Under the pieces are notes generated by a model. It was not told the origin of the DNA. It ran no database searches and saw only the letters and a program-made list of their open reading frames with translations. Below, one piece after another: positions 1 to 7,388 of a stretch of 64,000 bases of DNA. Numbering within the stretch: the stretch's first letter is position 1; each line of letters starts with the position of its first letter. Source of the DNA: Lutimaribacter_A marinistellae (GTDB lineage: Bacteria; Pseudomonadota; Alphaproteobacteria; Rhodobacterales; Rhodobacteraceae); assembly GCF_042648365.1 (NCBI RefSeq), contig NZ_JBHRXI010000049.1, positions 124,001 to 188,000 on the forward strand, written 5' to 3'. Position numbers and translations under genes: made by a program.

Positions 1-78
1 TTCCAGCACCCGGTTCAGCCAGGGTTTCGACACGTCGAAGGTGCGTGTCAGGTTGCGGATCGTCACCATCGCGCTCAT
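1..78 (-). CDS. dppF: Peptide ABC transporter ATP-binding protein, N-terminal fragment (DppF/OppF-like)
   Basis: Only the first 26 codons are inside the window. They read MSAMVTIRNLTRTFDVSK, a typical opening for the second ATPase of a dipeptide/oligopeptide importer. The ATG overlaps the stop of the upstream ATPase gene (ATGA at 78-75), so the two are probably translationally coupled. The assignment rests on position as last gene of a dppABC-x-DF operon and on this short N-terminus; no Walker motif is visible. In the family this subunit pairs with DppD at the inner face of the membrane to power peptide uptake. Confidence 0.75.
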   Translation of the reverse strand, partial: MSAMVTIRNLTRTFDVSKPWLNRVLE

Positions 79-1097
79 GCGTCTTCTCCCACGGGGAACC
101 AGCAGGCCGCCCCGTTCATCAGTTCAGGCTCGGGCGCATGGCGGCATTTGTCCTGCGCCTTGGGACAGCGGGGGTGAAACGCGCAGCCCTCGGGCAGGGC
201 GTTCAGCCGCGGCATCGCCCCGGGGATCTGGCGCAGCCGCGCCTGCCCGTGGCTGTTGGCCGGCATCGAGCCCACCAGCCCGTCGGTATAGGGGTGGCGG
301 GGATGGGTCAGCACGTCGCGCACCGGCCCGATCTCGACCAGCTTGCCGGCATACATCACCGCCACGCGGTCGGCGGCCTCGGCGATCACGCCCATGTCAT
401 GCGTCACCAGGATGACCGAGGTGCCATGCTCGCGGCAGAGCCGCTTGAGCAGCGCGATGATCTGCGCCTGCACCGACACGTCAAGCGCGGTGGTCGGTTC
501 GTCGGCGATCACCAGCGATGGCTCGGCACACAGTGCCAGCGCGATCACCACCCGCTGTCGCATGCCGCCCGAGAATTCATGCGGGTAACTGTCCAGACGT
601 TCCGCCGCTGCGGGAATGCCCACCTCCTCAAGCGCCGCCAGCGCGCGCTTGCGCGCCTCGGCCTTGGATACGTTCAGATGTGTCTCGATCGTCTCGGACA
701 GCTGTTCGCCAATGGGGATCAGCGGGTTGAGCGAGGTCAGCGGGTCCTGAAAGACCATTCCGATTTCCTTGCCGCGAATCTTGCGCATCTCGCGCAGCGA
801 CAGGTTGTCGATCCGCCGCCCGTTGAGCAGGATTTCACCCCCGGCGATATGGGCAGGCCGGTCCAGCAGGCCGATCACCGCGTTGCCGGTCATCGACTTG
901 CCCGCGCCGGATTCGCCCACGACGCCCAGGATCTCGCCCGGTGCGAGGTCATAGCTCACCCGGTCCACAGGGCGCAGCACGCCGCGCCGCGTAGGGATCT
1001 CGACCACCAGGTCGCGCACCGACAGCGTCGGCTGCCGCTCTTGTCCCGGCTGCGCCGTTCCCTTATATTCAGCATCAACAGTAGGAGAGATTGCCAT
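75..1097 (-). CDS. dppD: Dipeptide/oligopeptide ABC transporter ATP-binding protein (DppD/OppD family)
   Basis: A 340-residue nucleotide-binding subunit. Walker A GESGAGKS is at about 61-68, the signature SGGMRQ at about 176-181 and Walker B LVIADEP at about 195-201. A C-terminal oligo/dipeptide extension carries a Cys cluster (C-x3-HPRCPKAQDKC), as in OppD/DppD. The frame is open upstream to 1169, but the ATG at 1097 is preferred: it is preceded by a purine-rich GGGGGGCCTGAGAAC stretch and lies 4 bp after the stop of the upstream gene, whereas 1169 would overlap that gene by 68 bp. It is the fifth gene of the dpp operon and hydrolyses ATP for peptide import. The exact substrate cannot be read from sequence. 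Confidence 0.93.
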   Translation of the reverse strand: MAISPTVDAEYKGTAQPGQERQPTLSVRDLVVEIPTRRGVLRPVDRVSYDLAPGEILGVVGESGAGKSMTGNAVIGLLDRPAHIAGGEILLNGRRIDNLSLREMRKIRGKEIGMVFQDPLTSLNPLIPIGEQLSETIETHLNVSKAEARKRALAALEEVGIPAAAERLDSYPHEFSGGMRQRVVIALALCAEPSLVIADEPTTALDVSVQAQIIALLKRLCREHGTSVILVTHDMGVIAEAADRVAVMYAGKLVEIGPVRDVLTHPRHPYTDGLVGSMPANSHGQARLRQIPGAMPRLNALPEGCAFHPRCPKAQDKCRHAPEPELMNGAACWFPVGEDA

Positions 1098-1101
1098 GTT
1101 C

Positions 1102-1881
1102 TCAGGCCCCCCGATCGTTATCGTCTGACGCAGTTCGACCCTGCGCTTCGGCATCGCCGTTGCGTGCAAGCTCTGTGCGGATCCGCTCCGCGTCCTGTTT
1201 CATTTTCCGTGCCGTTTCGCTGCGCAGCGTGCCCTGCGCCTCAAGCTCCCTGTTGACGGCGTCAAACGCCGCCAGGGCCGCTTCGAGGGCCGAGGCCCCG
1301 ACCGTGAACAGCGCGTCGATGGCGCGCTTGCGGCGTTCCTTCGACACGGATTCGAACCGCCCCTCGGCAAAACGCGTAAGCAGTTGCGACACGTATTCGT
1401 CCTGCTGGTAATAGGCGATGACCGGCGCGATGACCTCTTCGGGCAGATCAGCGATTTCCGACTTGATGGCATCGAACACATCGTTGGTCTGGCTGACCAC
1501 CGCCATCGGCATCGACACCTCGCCGCGCCCGGCCTTTTCCAGTTCCGCCAGGTACAGGGGCTTGCGCGCCTGCGTCTGCGCAGGGCCGAACTGCGCTTCC
1601 TGCGCGACAAGGTTCAGGCCCAGTTCGGCCCGCAACGCCACCAGCAGGCGATGCCGCCGGTCGCGCCTGCGGTCCTGTTCGCGCCGCCGGTCCGCCGAAT
1701 GCTGCATCGACCAGAGCGCAAAGGCCCCAAGCGCGGTCAGCGCTGTACCCATCACCCCCAACACCGCCGCAACCAGCCGCGCACGGCTTTCCGGCACGTC
1801 CCAGGCCGCGCCCACGAAGGGCGCGCCATAGGCCGCAAGGGCCAGAAGCCCCGCCAGTGAAAGGAGAAGGACCCAGCGCAT
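1102..1881 (-). CDS. Membrane-anchored coiled-coil protein of unknown function within the dpp operon
   Basis: A 259-residue protein that I do not recognise. Two hydrophobic segments lie at about 1-22 and 38-60. A strongly basic stretch follows (RRREQDRRRDRRHR, about 69-82), then a long soluble part rich in Ala, Glu, Arg and Leu that looks helical, with an acidic C-terminus. The gene sits 3 bp after the dppC stop and 4 bp before the dppD start, on the same strand, so it should be co-transcribed with the transporter. Known Dpp/Opp transporters have no such subunit. It could be an accessory anchor protein or an unrelated passenger gene. Its base composition looks like that of its neighbours. Confidence 0.75.
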   Translation of the reverse strand: MRWVLLLSLAGLLALAAYGAPFVGAAWDVPESRARLVAAVLGVMGTALTALGAFALWSMQHSADRRREQDRRRDRRHRLLVALRAELGLNLVAQEAQFGPAQTQARKPLYLAELEKAGRGEVSMPMAVVSQTNDVFDAIKSEIADLPEEVIAPVIAYYQQDEYVSQLLTRFAEGRFESVSKERRKRAIDALFTVGASALEAALAAFDAVNRELEAQGTLRSETARKMKQDAERIRTELARNGDAEAQGRTASDDNDRGA

Positions 1882-1884
1882 CGC

Positions 1885-2802
1885 TCAGTTCAACTTGGGG
1901 TTCAGCGCATCGCGCAACCAGTCGCCCAGCAGGTTTACCGACAGCGCCAGTGCCAACAGCGTTACGGCCGGGAACAGCAGGATCCACCATTCGCCCGAGA
2001 ACAGGAACCCCTGTCCGATGCGGATGAGCGTTCCCAGCGAGGGCTGCGTCGGCGGCGCACCTACACCGAGGAAGGACAGCGTTGCCTCGGCAATGATTGC
2101 CAGCGCCAGCGAGATGGTCGCGATCACCAGAACCGGCGACAGGATGTTGGGCAGGATATGCCGCATCATGATCGCAGACCCCGAACGCCCGATCATCCGA
2201 GCCGCCTGAACGTATTCGCGGTTCTTCTCGACCAGCGCCGCACCGCGCACCACGCGGGCGAACTGCACCCAGTCGGACAGCGCGATGGCCACGATCAGCA
2301 CCCAGATCGCCATTTCGTTGCGATATTCAGGCGGTGTGAACCCCTTGGCCACACCAAAGATCAGCATCGCCACCAGGATCGCCGGAAACGTCAGCTGAAC
2401 ATCGGCGATGCGCATGATGATCGTCTCGGTCCAGCCGCCGACATAAGCGGCGACAAGCCCCAGGATCACCCCGATCACCATGGCCAGCGCCACCGCGGCC
2501 GCGCCGACGAAAAGCGAGATGCGCAGACCGTAAAGGATGGTCGAGAACACGTCGCGCCCCTGGTCGTCGGTACCCAGCAGAAAGGTCTCGCCGGTAAAGG
2601 CATTGGGCTCTCCCGGCGGGGTGAACCCGTTCATCAGGTTCAGGGTGGCGGGGTTGAACGGGTCATGCGGTGCGATCCATGGCGCGAAAATCGCGGCCAG
2701 AACCAGCACCAGCACCACGAACAGGGCAATCATGGCGACGGGTGAGTGCCGGAAGTTCCAGACGAAATCGCTGTCCCAGAATTCTGCAAGTCGGGTCATC
2801 AT
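1885..2802 (-). CDS. dppC: Dipeptide/oligopeptide ABC transporter permease (DppC family)
   Basis: An inner-membrane permease of 305 residues. It has an N-terminal membrane segment (about 22-44) followed by a binding-protein-dependent permease domain with several hydrophobic segments. The cytoplasmic coupling loop reads YVQAARMIGRSGSAIMMRH, the EAA-type contact site for the ATPases. The frame is open to 2970, but the ATG at 2802 overlaps the dppB stop (ATGA) and is preceded by GGAGG at 10-nt distance, so it was chosen. It partners DppB to form the translocation path. Confidence 0.93.
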   Translation of the reverse strand: MMTRLAEFWDSDFVWNFRHSPVAMIALFVVLVLVLAAIFAPWIAPHDPFNPATLNLMNGFTPPGEPNAFTGETFLLGTDDQGRDVFSTILYGLRISLFVGAAAVALAMVIGVILGLVAAYVGGWTETIIMRIADVQLTFPAILVAMLIFGVAKGFTPPEYRNEMAIWVLIVAIALSDWVQFARVVRGAALVEKNREYVQAARMIGRSGSAIMMRHILPNILSPVLVIATISLALAIIAEATLSFLGVGAPPTQPSLGTLIRIGQGFLFSGEWWILLFPAVTLLALALSVNLLGDWLRDALNPKLN

Positions 2803-3779
2803 GCGGTCCTCCCATCGATGCGCAGCCGCGGGTCGATGGCATAGTAGAGAAGGTCGACGATCAGGTTGATCGTCACGAACAGGACAGAGATCAGCATCAG
2901 GTAGGCGGCCATCACCGGGATATCCACGAACTGGATCGCGTTGATGAACAACAGCCCGACACCCGGCCACTGGAACACCGTCTCGGTGATGATGGCAAAG
3001 GCGATGATCGCGCCCAGCTGAAGGCCGGTCACAGTGATCACGGGCACCAGCGTGTTCTTGAGGGCGTGGCGGAAATTCACCGCCCTGTCGGTCAGGCCAC
3101 GCGCACGGGCAAAGCGGATGTAATCGGCGCGCAGCACCTCCAGCATCTCCGAGCGCACCAGCCGCATGATCAGCGTCATCTGGTACAGTCCCAGCGTGAT
3201 CGCCGGCAGGATCAACGCCTTAAGCCCCGAGGCCGTCAGGAACCCGGTCGTCCACCATTCGCCGATCCTCACCGTGTCGCCGCGCCCGAACGAGGGTAGC
3301 AGGTCAAGCTCGACCGAGAAGACATAGATCAGCAGGATCCCGATCAGGAATGTCGGCAGAGACACCCCGATCAAGCTGAGCGTCATGATGATATTGGCCG
3401 CCGCGCCCCGCCTTCGGATCGCGGTAAAGACGCCAAGCGCGATGCCAAGGCTGATCGCGAACAGCCCCGAGACAAAGGCCAGTTCCAGCGTGGCGGGCGC
3501 GCGTTCGGCGATGATGGTCGCGACCGGACGGCCCTGCCGGTAGGAGACGCCGAAATCGCCCTCGGCGGCGTTTTGCAGGAATTTGAAATATTGCACCGGA
3601 AACGGCTGGTCGAGCCCCAGATCGGTCCGCAGGCGTTCGATATCGGCTTGTGTGCGTTCCTGTCCCAGCATGTTGTCGATCGGGTCGCCGACGAAACGGA
3701 ACATGGAAAAGGCGACCAGTCCGACCACCAGAAGGACGATGACGGACTGGAAAACCCGCCGGATGATATATGCGAGCAT
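2799..3779 (-). CDS. dppB: Dipeptide/oligopeptide ABC transporter permease (DppB family)
   Basis: A 326-residue permease beginning MLAYIIRRVFQSVIVLLVVG, the usual DppB/OppB N-terminal membrane segment, followed by a periplasmic stretch and a permease core. The EAA-type loop (ADYIRFARARGLTDRAVNFRH) lies at about residue 215-235. The start is supported by a GAGGACAAGAC leader. It follows dppA after 296 bp that contain a strong hairpin, the common arrangement in which the binding protein is expressed more than the membrane parts. It overlaps dppC by 4 bp. Confidence 0.93.
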   Translation of the reverse strand: MLAYIIRRVFQSVIVLLVVGLVAFSMFRFVGDPIDNMLGQERTQADIERLRTDLGLDQPFPVQYFKFLQNAAEGDFGVSYRQGRPVATIIAERAPATLELAFVSGLFAISLGIALGVFTAIRRRGAAANIIMTLSLIGVSLPTFLIGILLIYVFSVELDLLPSFGRGDTVRIGEWWTTGFLTASGLKALILPAITLGLYQMTLIMRLVRSEMLEVLRADYIRFARARGLTDRAVNFRHALKNTLVPVITVTGLQLGAIIAFAIITETVFQWPGVGLLFINAIQFVDIPVMAAYLMLISVLFVTINLIVDLLYYAIDPRLRIDGRTA

Positions 3780-4025
3780 GTCTTGTCCTCGATTGATTGC
3801 GCGTCTTTGTCAAAGCGGGCCACGATGGTCAACAGTCGGCCTGACGCCGTTGACGCCGGGTCGCGTCACAATTGCGGTTGCAATTCTGCAATAGTGATCG
3901 CTTTGAGACTTCTTGGTTCAGCTTTGCCTGTTGAACGCGGTCACGCAAGAGCGGCGGAGCCTGCGAAAATTGGGCGTTACCACGACAGCCCGGCCAATAC
4001 GGTCCCCGACGGGTTCCACAAGTGC

Positions 4026-4052
4026 AAAGGGCGACCCGTCCGGGCCGCCCTT
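4026..4052 (-). terminator. Hairpin between dppA and dppB
   Basis: On the minus strand AAGGGCGGCCC and GGGTCGCCCTT form an 11-bp stem (one G-T wobble) around a 5-nt loop, ending in T residues. It lies about 24 bp beyond the dppA stop and about 250 bp before dppB. Such stem-loops after binding-protein genes usually act as partial terminators or protect the upstream message. Confidence 0.7.
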
Positions 4053-4075
4053 CGTCTCCACGTCCCGCGAGGGGA

Positions 4076-5656
4076 TCAATTCATGGTGAAGAACTTGAAC
4101 TTCGGGCTGTCCTCGGGGTCGACCTCGGTGCCCACGTTCTGCTTCATGCCCCAGTTCAGCACCTGGTGGTGGATCGGGATGTAAAGCTGTTCGTCCTGCA
4201 CGACGCGCCAGATATCGGCGATCATCTGGTCACGCTTGGTCAGATCGGTTTCCGAGGCCAGCGCCTTGATCATGCCGTCTACATCCGCGTTCGAGAACCC
4301 GGTCGCATTCCATGAACCGCGATCGTCGCCCTTGGTGTGGACGAGGAAGTTGAAGACATATTCCGAGTCATAGGTCGGCACGCCCCAGCCCAGCATGTAG
4401 AAATCCGTCTCGCCATTGCTGATGAGCGGGAAGTGCTGCGCCTTGGGCTTGGCATCGAGGTTCACGGTAATGCCGATCTGCGCCAGCATGCCGACAGCGG
4501 CCTGACAGATCGCTTCGTCGTTGACATAGCGGTCGTTCGGGCAGTCCAGCTGGATCGAGAAACCGTCGGCATAGCCCGCTTCTTCCATCAGCTTTTTCGC
4601 GGCTTCGATATCGGTCTTCGATTCCGCGTCCATCTCTTCGGTCCAGCCGTTGACGAAGGGCGGAGCGATCATGCCCGCGGGGGCGCTCTGGCCACGCATC
4701 ACGACCTGCTTGATGGCATCGCGGTTGATGGCCATCGACATCGCCTCGCGCACACGCTGATCGGCCATCGGGTTCTTGCCGTCCACGTTGTCGCTGTCGA
4801 GGTCGACCTCGGCCTGGTTCATCCCGAAGAAGATCACCCGGTTCTGCGGCGCGGTGCGCACGTCCAGCCCGTCGGTCTGGTCCACGCGGCCCAGATCCTG
4901 CACCGGAACGTCTTGGATGAAGTCGACCTCACCCGACAGAAGCGCTGCAACACGGGTCGCGGCGTTCTGGATGGGGGTGTAGATGATCTCGGTCACCTCC
5001 ATCGGGTTTTCGTCCTTGCCCCAGTAGTTCTCGTTGATCTGCAGCACGGTCTTCACGTCGGGCTCGCGGCTGACCAGCTTGTAGGGGCCGGTGCCGTTCG
5101 CGTTCTTGGCCGCAAAAGTGTCTTCGCCGCCTTCGTAATCCTGCACCTCGACCGCGTTGTTCGCCTCGGCCCAGCCCTTGTCCATGATGAACAGGTTGGT
5201 CAGGTTGTTCGCCATGATCGGGTTCGGACCGTCGGTCTCGATTTCGATGGTGTACTGGTCGGCCGCACGCACTTCCTTGACCGAGGACAGCAGCTCTTTC
5301 ATGTCCGAATCTTCGGTCAGCGCGCGGTTGATCGAGAACACGACATCCTCGGCATCGAACGCAGCCCCGTCATGGAAGGTCACGCCTTCGCGCAGCTTGA
5401 AGGTCCAGACATTGGGGTTCTCTTCCGACGGCGCCCATTCGGTCGCGAGCGCGGGCACCATCGTGCCGCTATGGTCGCGAATGATCAGCGGTTCCATGAT
5501 CTGGTGTGCCAGCGCATGGGTCGGCCCCTCGTTCTGCGCATGGGGGTCGAGCGTCAGCGAGTCGCCCGCGCGCGCCCAACGCAGCGTTTCGGCCGATGCA
5601 CCACCCGCCAGAAGGGCGGTCGCGCTCGCAGCCAGAAGAAGATGTTTGAAGGTCAT
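4076..5656 (-). CDS. dppA: Periplasmic peptide-binding protein of the dpp ABC transporter (family 5 solute-binding protein)
   Basis: A 526-residue family 5 solute-binding protein. A Sec signal peptide (about 1-22, ending GGASA) is followed by the mature start ETLRWARAGDSLTLDPHAQN. The family hallmarks are present: an ATEWAPSEE-type segment, FKLREGVTFHDGAAFDAEDV, and GVPTYDSEYVF near residue 430. The start has a CGGGAGAGAAGC leader. It is the first gene of the operon and would capture the substrate in the periplasm. Family members bind di/oligopeptides but also glutathione, opines or nickel chelates, so the ligand is open. Confidence 0.93.
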   Translation of the reverse strand: MTFKHLLLAASATALLAGGASAETLRWARAGDSLTLDPHAQNEGPTHALAHQIMEPLIIRDHSGTMVPALATEWAPSEENPNVWTFKLREGVTFHDGAAFDAEDVVFSINRALTEDSDMKELLSSVKEVRAADQYTIEIETDGPNPIMANNLTNLFIMDKGWAEANNAVEVQDYEGGEDTFAAKNANGTGPYKLVSREPDVKTVLQINENYWGKDENPMEVTEIIYTPIQNAATRVAALLSGEVDFIQDVPVQDLGRVDQTDGLDVRTAPQNRVIFFGMNQAEVDLDSDNVDGKNPMADQRVREAMSMAINRDAIKQVVMRGQSAPAGMIAPPFVNGWTEEMDAESKTDIEAAKKLMEEAGYADGFSIQLDCPNDRYVNDEAICQAAVGMLAQIGITVNLDAKPKAQHFPLISNGETDFYMLGWGVPTYDSEYVFNFLVHTKGDDRGSWNATGFSNADVDGMIKALASETDLTKRDQMIADIWRVVQDEQLYIPIHHQVLNWGMKQNVGTEVDPEDSPKFKFFTMN

Positions 5657-5842
5657 GCTTCTCTCCCGTTTTGTGATTTCCCGCCGCCACGCGGCAGGCG
5701 GCCGGTTGGTCCGGCCTTCATGCGCGCCATCTTTCGCGGGGATTTCGGGATTTGCAACCTCTCCCGGCGGAAAGATACTGAGCTTGCCCCTTGGTCAATC
5801 AAAAGGCGGGCGGGCAGGGCGCTCGGAGACCGGTTTTCTCCG

Positions 5843-6358
5843 TCAAGGCGACATCCATTGCCCGCCCCACCGATCCCTTGATGAAAAAAGCGCGCGGGTA
5901 TGACCGCTGTTGGCAAGGCTAACATGCTCGATCGTATCCAGTGTCACGGTGACACGGGCGAAATGCTCGGGCGCGGGCTGTTCCTCCCATGCGTCGGCGG
6001 CGGGAATGGGCGTGCCGGGGGCGGGTTGGTGGCTATAGGGTTCGCGCCTGTCCTCGGGGATGGTCTGCCACAGATCGGTCAGGCCCGTCTCGACAGTTGC
6101 CCGACCTGTCAGCCTCAACTGCACCTGCGCGGGCTCGCGCCAGATCAGCAGGGCAACCTGCGGGTTCTCCGTGATCTCCCGCACTTTGGTTGATCGCGCG
6201 TCGGTGTAAAATCCTACACGCCCCTGCGCCCGGTCCGTTTCGCGCAGAACAACGGTACGTGCGCGCGGGGCGCCACCGGACACCGTGCACACCGTCACCA
6301 GTCCACCGCGCGCGAGCAGCCCCCATGCCTCGTCCAGAACCGCCGCCAAATCACTCAT
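5843..6358 (-). CDS. Pyridoxamine 5'-phosphate oxidase-like flavin-binding protein
   Basis: 171 residues with the split-barrel FMN-binding fold of the PNPOx-like family. Visible features are the N-terminal strand pattern LVTVCTVSGGAPRARTVVLRE, then GRVGFYTDARSTKVREI (phosphate-binding region), a central VALLIWREPAQVQLRLTGRA and a C-terminal ending RDRWGGQWMSP. The length is shorter than classical PdxH (about 210 aa), and it looks more like the cyanobacterial Alr4036-type branch, so PLP synthesis is not assured. The start overlaps the stop of the lipocalin-like gene by 8 bp, making it the last cistron of the Att-type operon. No separate promoter is evident. Confidence 0.8.
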   Translation of the reverse strand: MSDLAAVLDEAWGLLARGGLVTVCTVSGGAPRARTVVLRETDRAQGRVGFYTDARSTKVREITENPQVALLIWREPAQVQLRLTGRATVETGLTDLWQTIPEDRREPYSHQPAPGTPIPAADAWEEQPAPEHFARVTVTLDTIEHVSLANSGHTRALFSSRDRWGGQWMSP

Positions 6359-7388
6359 ATCCCGTCATCTCCAGGTACCCTCGGCCCGCATGGCTCCCCG
6401 TGATCGTCACCGGCCCCTCCCAGTAGGCAAAGCTCGTATCCATCCACGATTGATCGTTCATCGCCACCACCTCGACATCCACGCCCCGCGCGGGCAGGCG
6501 CAACCGCCACTCCACCGGCACCTCGCGCCCCGCGACACGGGCCTCGCGCAGCGGTTCCACCTCGATCCTGCCGTCGGGGATTGGCTCTGCCGTGCCGTCG
6601 GGGGCAATCCAGGTTCCCGAGGTGAAATCGCCCCGCCCGCCGCGCAGCCGAAACGCCATCATCTTTTCCCCGGTATCGAAGGAAAGCGAGAACCAATCCC
6701 ACCCGCTCTGATCCTCCGATAAAGGTTGCGAGGACCACTCGCGATCGAGCCACGCATTGCCCGTCACCGCGACATCACCCCCTGGCAGGGTCAGCACGCC
6801 TTCGACTGCATAGAACGGCTGCGAATAGTAATGGCTGGCCTGACCGTCGGCGGATTTGACCGAATACCCTTCGACCCCATGCAGAACCAGCGGTCCCTGC
6901 GCTTCCATCTCCAGCGCATAGGCGAACTCTTCTCCCGCCGCCGCCATCGTCAGCTGGTCAAAATTGGGCCCTTCAAGGTGCCATTCGTCGATCCAGGCGG
7001 AAAACGGTTCCGTCGTGACACCGGCCTGACCGATACCGCCGCGCGCCAGTCGTTCGGCGCTGTAATGCTGTTCAGGCGTGGTCAACCCAGCGTGGCCCAT
7101 CCACAATTGCGGGCTCTGCCAGTCTGCGCGCTCTTCCGGCGCGAGGGCCGAGCGGAACAGCGTCCATTGCACGCCATAGTCGCGCCCGTCATCGCCTTTT
7201 AGCGTGGCGGTGACGTACCACCATTCGATCCGGTAGGCGGGATGCGCGCCGTGATCGGTCGGAAAGCTCAGCCGATATGCTGGGTCAGGCACCGCGAACC
7301 CTTCGGCCGTCGTGCCCAGCCCGGCAAATCCCTGCGCCTGCGCCATCACCGGCAGCAGAAGCGCCAGTATCAGTGCCCTAACGTTCAT
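6351..7388 (-). CDS. AttH/CrtC-like lipocalin-fold exported protein
   Basis: 345 residues with a signal peptide (about 1-19, ending AQAQG). Family motifs visible are HPAYRIEWWYVTATLKG near the N-terminus, YGVQWTLFR, a YYSQPFYAVEG segment and GNAWLDREWSSQPL with WDWFSLSFD. These are typical of the hydroxyneurosporene-synthase/AttH family of two-domain lipocalin-like proteins. The open frame begins with TTG at 7394, but the ATG at 7388 starts a proper signal peptide. It overlaps the permease gene by 11 bp. Next to an FtsX-type ABC transporter it is almost certainly the AttH component rather than a carotenoid hydratase, since no carotenoid genes are near it. The molecular role of AttH is unknown. 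Confidence 0.88.
   Translation of the reverse strand: MNVRALILALLLPVMAQAQGFAGLGTTAEGFAVPDPAYRLSFPTDHGAHPAYRIEWWYVTATLKGDDGRDYGVQWTLFRSALAPEERADWQSPQLWMGHAGLTTPEQHYSAERLARGGIGQAGVTTEPFSAWIDEWHLEGPNFDQLTMAAAGEEFAYALEMEAQGPLVLHGVEGYSVKSADGQASHYYSQPFYAVEGVLTLPGGDVAVTGNAWLDREWSSQPLSEDQSGWDWFSLSFDTGEKMMAFRLRGGRGDFTSGTWIAPDGTAEPIPDGRIEVEPLREARVAGREVPVEWRLRLPARGVDVEVVAMNDQSWMDTSFAYWEGPVTITGSHAGRGYLEMTGYE

Noticed and set aside
45..1256. Long plus-strand open frame opposite dppD
   Set aside because: Antisense shadow of a recognised ATPase gene; the translation is rich in Arg, His and Gln with no known motif.
4337..5881. 514-codon plus-strand frame opposite dppA
   Set aside because: Antisense of dppA with His/Arg-rich low-complexity translation, no ribosome-binding site and no family resemblance.
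6351..7388. Carotenoid 1,2-hydratase (CrtC) identity for the lipocalin-like protein
   Set aside because: The family resemblance is shared with AttH, and the ABC/FtsX context without carotenoid genes supports AttH.
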